The translations under genes were made by a program, and so were the position numbers. From positions 32,836,556 to 32,900,555 of the forward strand of contig OY754972.1 in assembly GCA_963576475.1 (NCBI GenBank): a DNA stretch of 64,000 nt. Direction: 5' to 3'. This document shows, piece by piece, positions 61,095 to 64,000 of this stretch. Every line of letters starts with the position of its first letter. The stretch's first letter is position 1. Below the pieces are notes generated by a model. It saw only the letters and a program-made list of their open reading frames with translations, was not told the DNA's origin and searched no databases. Origin of the DNA: Molanna angustata (Eukaryota; Arthropoda; Insecta; Trichoptera; Molannidae).

Positions 61095-61151
61095 CATCAA
61101 ATTGTAAGCTTACAATACTATCATGATAATATTGTAAGCTTACAATTGATG
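61095..61151. other. 57-bp near-perfect palindrome
   Basis: CATCAAATTGTAAGCTTACAA and its complement surround the centre TATCATGATA; each arm itself contains the 16-bp palindrome ATTGTAAGCTTACAAT. Confidence 0.85.
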
Positions 61152-61199
61152 TTGCATGTACCTACATATATCCGTATCTCATGGTATCACTGTGTTTAT

Positions 61200-61275
61200 A
61201 TGTGTAGTATGTATGTGTGTGAATGTGTAATGTGTGTGAGGGTGTGTATGTGAAGGTTCATGCATATGTGTGATG
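61200..61275 (+). repeat. TG-rich microsatellite
   Basis: Imperfect (TG)n including GTGTGTGAGGGTGTGTATGTG, similar to the reverse complement of 1440-1475. Confidence 0.7.
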
Positions 61276-61621
61276 CGTCCTTATAAACCTATGAAGTATA
61301 TGTGTGATGTGTCCTTATGATAGGTTCAAGCCAAGCGTGTTCTCGTCTTTTATATAGGTGCTAATGATTCTGTTGATGGTTGCATTTTTCGCAGTGTTAG
61401 TTCTGTATTTTTGAGGTTGAAAAAGAGTAGTGTGCCTGGAGCAACGAACCGGTACATTGAAGTGTATATATGATAATAAATCTGTTATTTAAAATGTTAT
61501 ACAGAAATTGAATGTCATTCATGACAATTACATGTAGATACAAGTGTAGATGGGGATGGTGCAACAATATTACGATAAGCCAAGCGTTTTATAATTTTTA
61601 TTTTGTACTTGTTGGATATTA

Positions 61622-62698
61622 TTAATACCTATGTACTTGGTACTGGGGATTCCAAATAACAGAGCCATACTCCAGTATACTTCTGATCAATGAATTGAAC
61701 AGTACAGAAAATGTTTTTGAATTTTTAAAATCCTTACTTATTCTAAATATAAATCTTAGTTTTTTATAGGAAATAGTTAAATGGTTAAAACTAAGTTTGC
61801 TGTCCAAATATATTCGGAGGTTAATATTATGTTCATTATTCAAATAATAGTCGAAATTTGGTTCATTAATTTTTCTAATACCTATATGATATTATGAAGC
61901 ATTTTGAAATGTTAAGATTTAAAAAGTTTGGTTAGTCACACAGTATAAGGCCAGCCAATCTAAATATTCTTGGAGTTCATAACAGTCTGATATTGTTTTG
62001 ATACATTTATAAATTTTCATGGTCTGCAAAAAGGGAAAAGTGAGAATGATTAAAACATTTTCCTATATAATTAATATGAATATTATATAGTAGCATTTTC
62101 AGACTTACATCTGTTTACAGCCGTTATCTGTGTACAATTAGATATATAAGATTTGATCCATCTAAACAAATCTCCATGGATGCCAATTAATAGGAGTTTT
62201 TGTAGTAGAATGTCATGGTTAACACGGTCAAACACTTTTGGGTAGTCAGACTGTATCGACTTGATATCCATCATCCATATTTTCATTGAGATAATGAGTA
62301 AATACAGCTAGATTTGTTACAACCGATCACTTTTTCATAAAACCGTGTTGTTTATGTATAATCAAAGACAAAAAAGATGTATAAAGTTGGTCATAAACAA
62401 TATTTTCTAATATTTTACTTAATATAGGTAATTTCGATATGGGCCTGTAGTTTACTACATTTTGTTCGTTTCCGGTTTTGTATATCGGTGATATTAATGC
62501 TATTTTCCACCTTGTTGGAAAAATGCCTTGTCTGAGTGATTTCTTAAATAAATCATGGATTGGTACATTAGCACATTTATTAACGAATATTCCAGGTAAT
62601 CCATCGACCCCTGCACGTTTTCTGGGATCTGTTACACTAACATACTTTAGTACTATTTCACTATCAATGTCGATTGGACAATTCGATTGAGCAAGCAA
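61622..62698 (-). mobile_element. Decayed LINE reverse transcriptase (Jockey/CR1-like)
   Basis: Broken - strand frames read in order: DPRKRAGVDGLPG, FPTRWKIALISPIYKTGN, NYRPISKLPILSKILENIV (62327-62698), VFDRVNHDILLQKL and GIHGDLFRWIKSYISN (62083-62286), and SLIRSILEYGSVIWNPQ (61622-61843). These are blocks of a non-LTR reverse transcriptase. The YADD region lies in the damaged gap between 61860 and 62080 and is not recognisable. Upstream of 62604 the coding sequence merges with the 203-bp array. Confidence 0.8.
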
Positions 62699-63821
62699 TA
62701 TCTTCTATATCAAGTATCTGTGTTGTGGTAGATGAATCAATTCCATTTATTGGATTGATAAGTTACAGAATCTGGAATAATTTGTGATTTACCTTTTAAT
62801 TTTACATCGACCCCTGCACGTTTTCTGGGATCTGTTACACTAACATACTTTAGTACTATTTCACTATCAATGTCGATTGGACAATTCGATTGAGCAAGCA
62901 ATATCTTCTATATCAAGTATCTGTGTTGTGGTAGATGAATCAATTCCATTTATTGGATTGATAAGTTACAGAATCTGGAATAATTTGTGATTTACCTTTT
63001 AATTTTACATCGACCCCTGCACGTTTTCTGGGATCTGTTACACTAACATACTTTAGTACTATTTCACTATCAATTTCGATTGGACAATTCGATTGAGCAA
63101 GCAATATCTTCTATATCAAGTATCTGTGTTGTGGTAGATGAATCAATTCCATTTATTGGATTGATAAGTTACAGAATCTGGAATAATTTGTGATTTACCT
63201 TTTAATTTTACATCGACCCCTGCACGTTTTCTGGGATCTGTTACACTAACATACTTTAGTACTATTTCACTATCAATTTCGATTGGACAATTCGATTGAG
63301 CAAGCAATATCTTCTATATCAAGTATCTGTGTTGTGGTAGATGAATCAATTCCATTTATTGGATTGATAAGTTACAGAATCTGGAATAATTTGTGATTTA
63401 CCTTTTAATTTTACATCGACCCCTGCACGTTTTCTGGGATCTGTTACACTAACATACTTTAGTACTATTTCACTATCAATTTCGATTGGACAATTCGATT
63501 GAGCAAGCAATATCTTCTATATCAAGTATCTGTGTTGTGGTAGATGAATCAATTCCATTTATTGGATTGATAAGTTACAGAATCTGGAATAATTTGTGAT
63601 TTACCTTTTAATTTTACATCGACCCCTGCACGTTTTCTGGGATCTGTTACACTAACATACTTTAGTACTATTTCACTATCAATTTCGATTGGACAATTCG
63701 ATTGAGCAAGCAATATCTTCTATATCAAGTATCTGTGTTGTGGTAGATGAATCAATTCCATTTATTGGATTGATAAGTTACAGAATCTGGAATAATTTGT
63801 GATTTACCTTTTAATTTTACA
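62604..63821. repeat. 203-bp tandem array, 6 copies, partly LINE-derived
   Basis: TCGACCCCTGCACGTTTTCT recurs every 203 bp at 62604, 62807, 63010, 63213, 63416 and 63619. Units are nearly identical; the first two carry CAATGTCGATT and the last four CAATTTCGATT. About half of each unit (on the - strand) encodes the SEIVLKYVSVTDPRKRAGVD segment of the adjacent LINE. From 63822 to 64000 nothing is recognised. Confidence 0.93.
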
Positions 63822-64000
63822 TATGACCAAAAGATTTTGTCATTGTTGTGAATACTCAACTCTACTCTTTAGTCAATCTCTTATGTCTCTTCCGGAGAAG
63901 TTCGTAAGTTGCTCGGACAAGGGGATTATTATTCTTTTTCGACAACCTTAAGTAAAAAAGTTTTTCGTTTGTCATTTTTGTTAGTGGTGAGAGGCTTTTA

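Overview
This is about 64 kb of AT-rich, repeat-dense animal nuclear DNA. Intron-containing genes for RNase P/MRP subunit Pop1 and an acyl-protein thioesterase, plus the mix of LOA/RTE-type LINEs, Ty3/gypsy, Bel-Pao, P, Harbinger- and piggyBac-type elements, indicate an insect. The frequent AGGTAC/GTACCT-rich intergenic sequence suggests Lepidoptera; that last step is inference.

Host genes. Pop1 lies on the + strand (four coding exons, 26938-34655, 826 residues, apparently complete). An APT1/LYPLA-type acyl-protein thioesterase lies on the - strand (three exons, 58344 down to 40163), with its N-terminal exon(s) not found and probably beyond the right edge. The two genes converge, with about 5.5 kb of repeats between their stop codons. 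At the far left is a diverged 5' end of an 18S rRNA gene on the - strand, followed by a GC-rich stretch in the position of the 5' external transcribed spacer.

Left third (about 1.7-26.7 kb): nested mobile DNA. Two related, degenerate THAP-domain units lie head to tail. Unit 1 is split by two Helentron-like elements (2245-10958 and 11311-14556) that carry tandem arrays of a 313-bp monomer. The larger array contains a solo LTR that was duplicated together with flanking monomers, and one of the LTR copies later received a Harbinger-type MITE. Unit 2 is split by a nearly intact Ty3/gypsy element (LTRs 14880-16057 and 21260-22439, target duplication ATGT) and by a TIR element. A separate P-superfamily element (24630-26690) with 29-bp TIRs, an 8-bp target duplication and a THAP first exon lies just upstream of Pop1.

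Middle (29-40 kb): Pop1 intron 3 holds a 4.6-kb long-inverted-repeat element carrying an RTE-type LINE and a tRNA-derived SINE. Downstream come a second SINE copy split by a LINE tail, a palindromic piggyBac-type MITE, and a 74-79 bp minisatellite next to the Apt1 stop codon.

Right part (40-64 kb): the Apt1 introns hold several TIR and foldback elements, 71-bp and 211-bp tandem arrays, a truncated Bel-Pao Gag locus between inverted LTR-like arms, and a full-length, apparently intact LOA/I-type LINE (49314-55120) bounded by a 9-bp target duplication. Five copies of one unnamed dispersed family are scattered through the window. At the right edge a decayed LINE runs into a 203-bp array built partly from its own reverse-transcriptase coding sequence.
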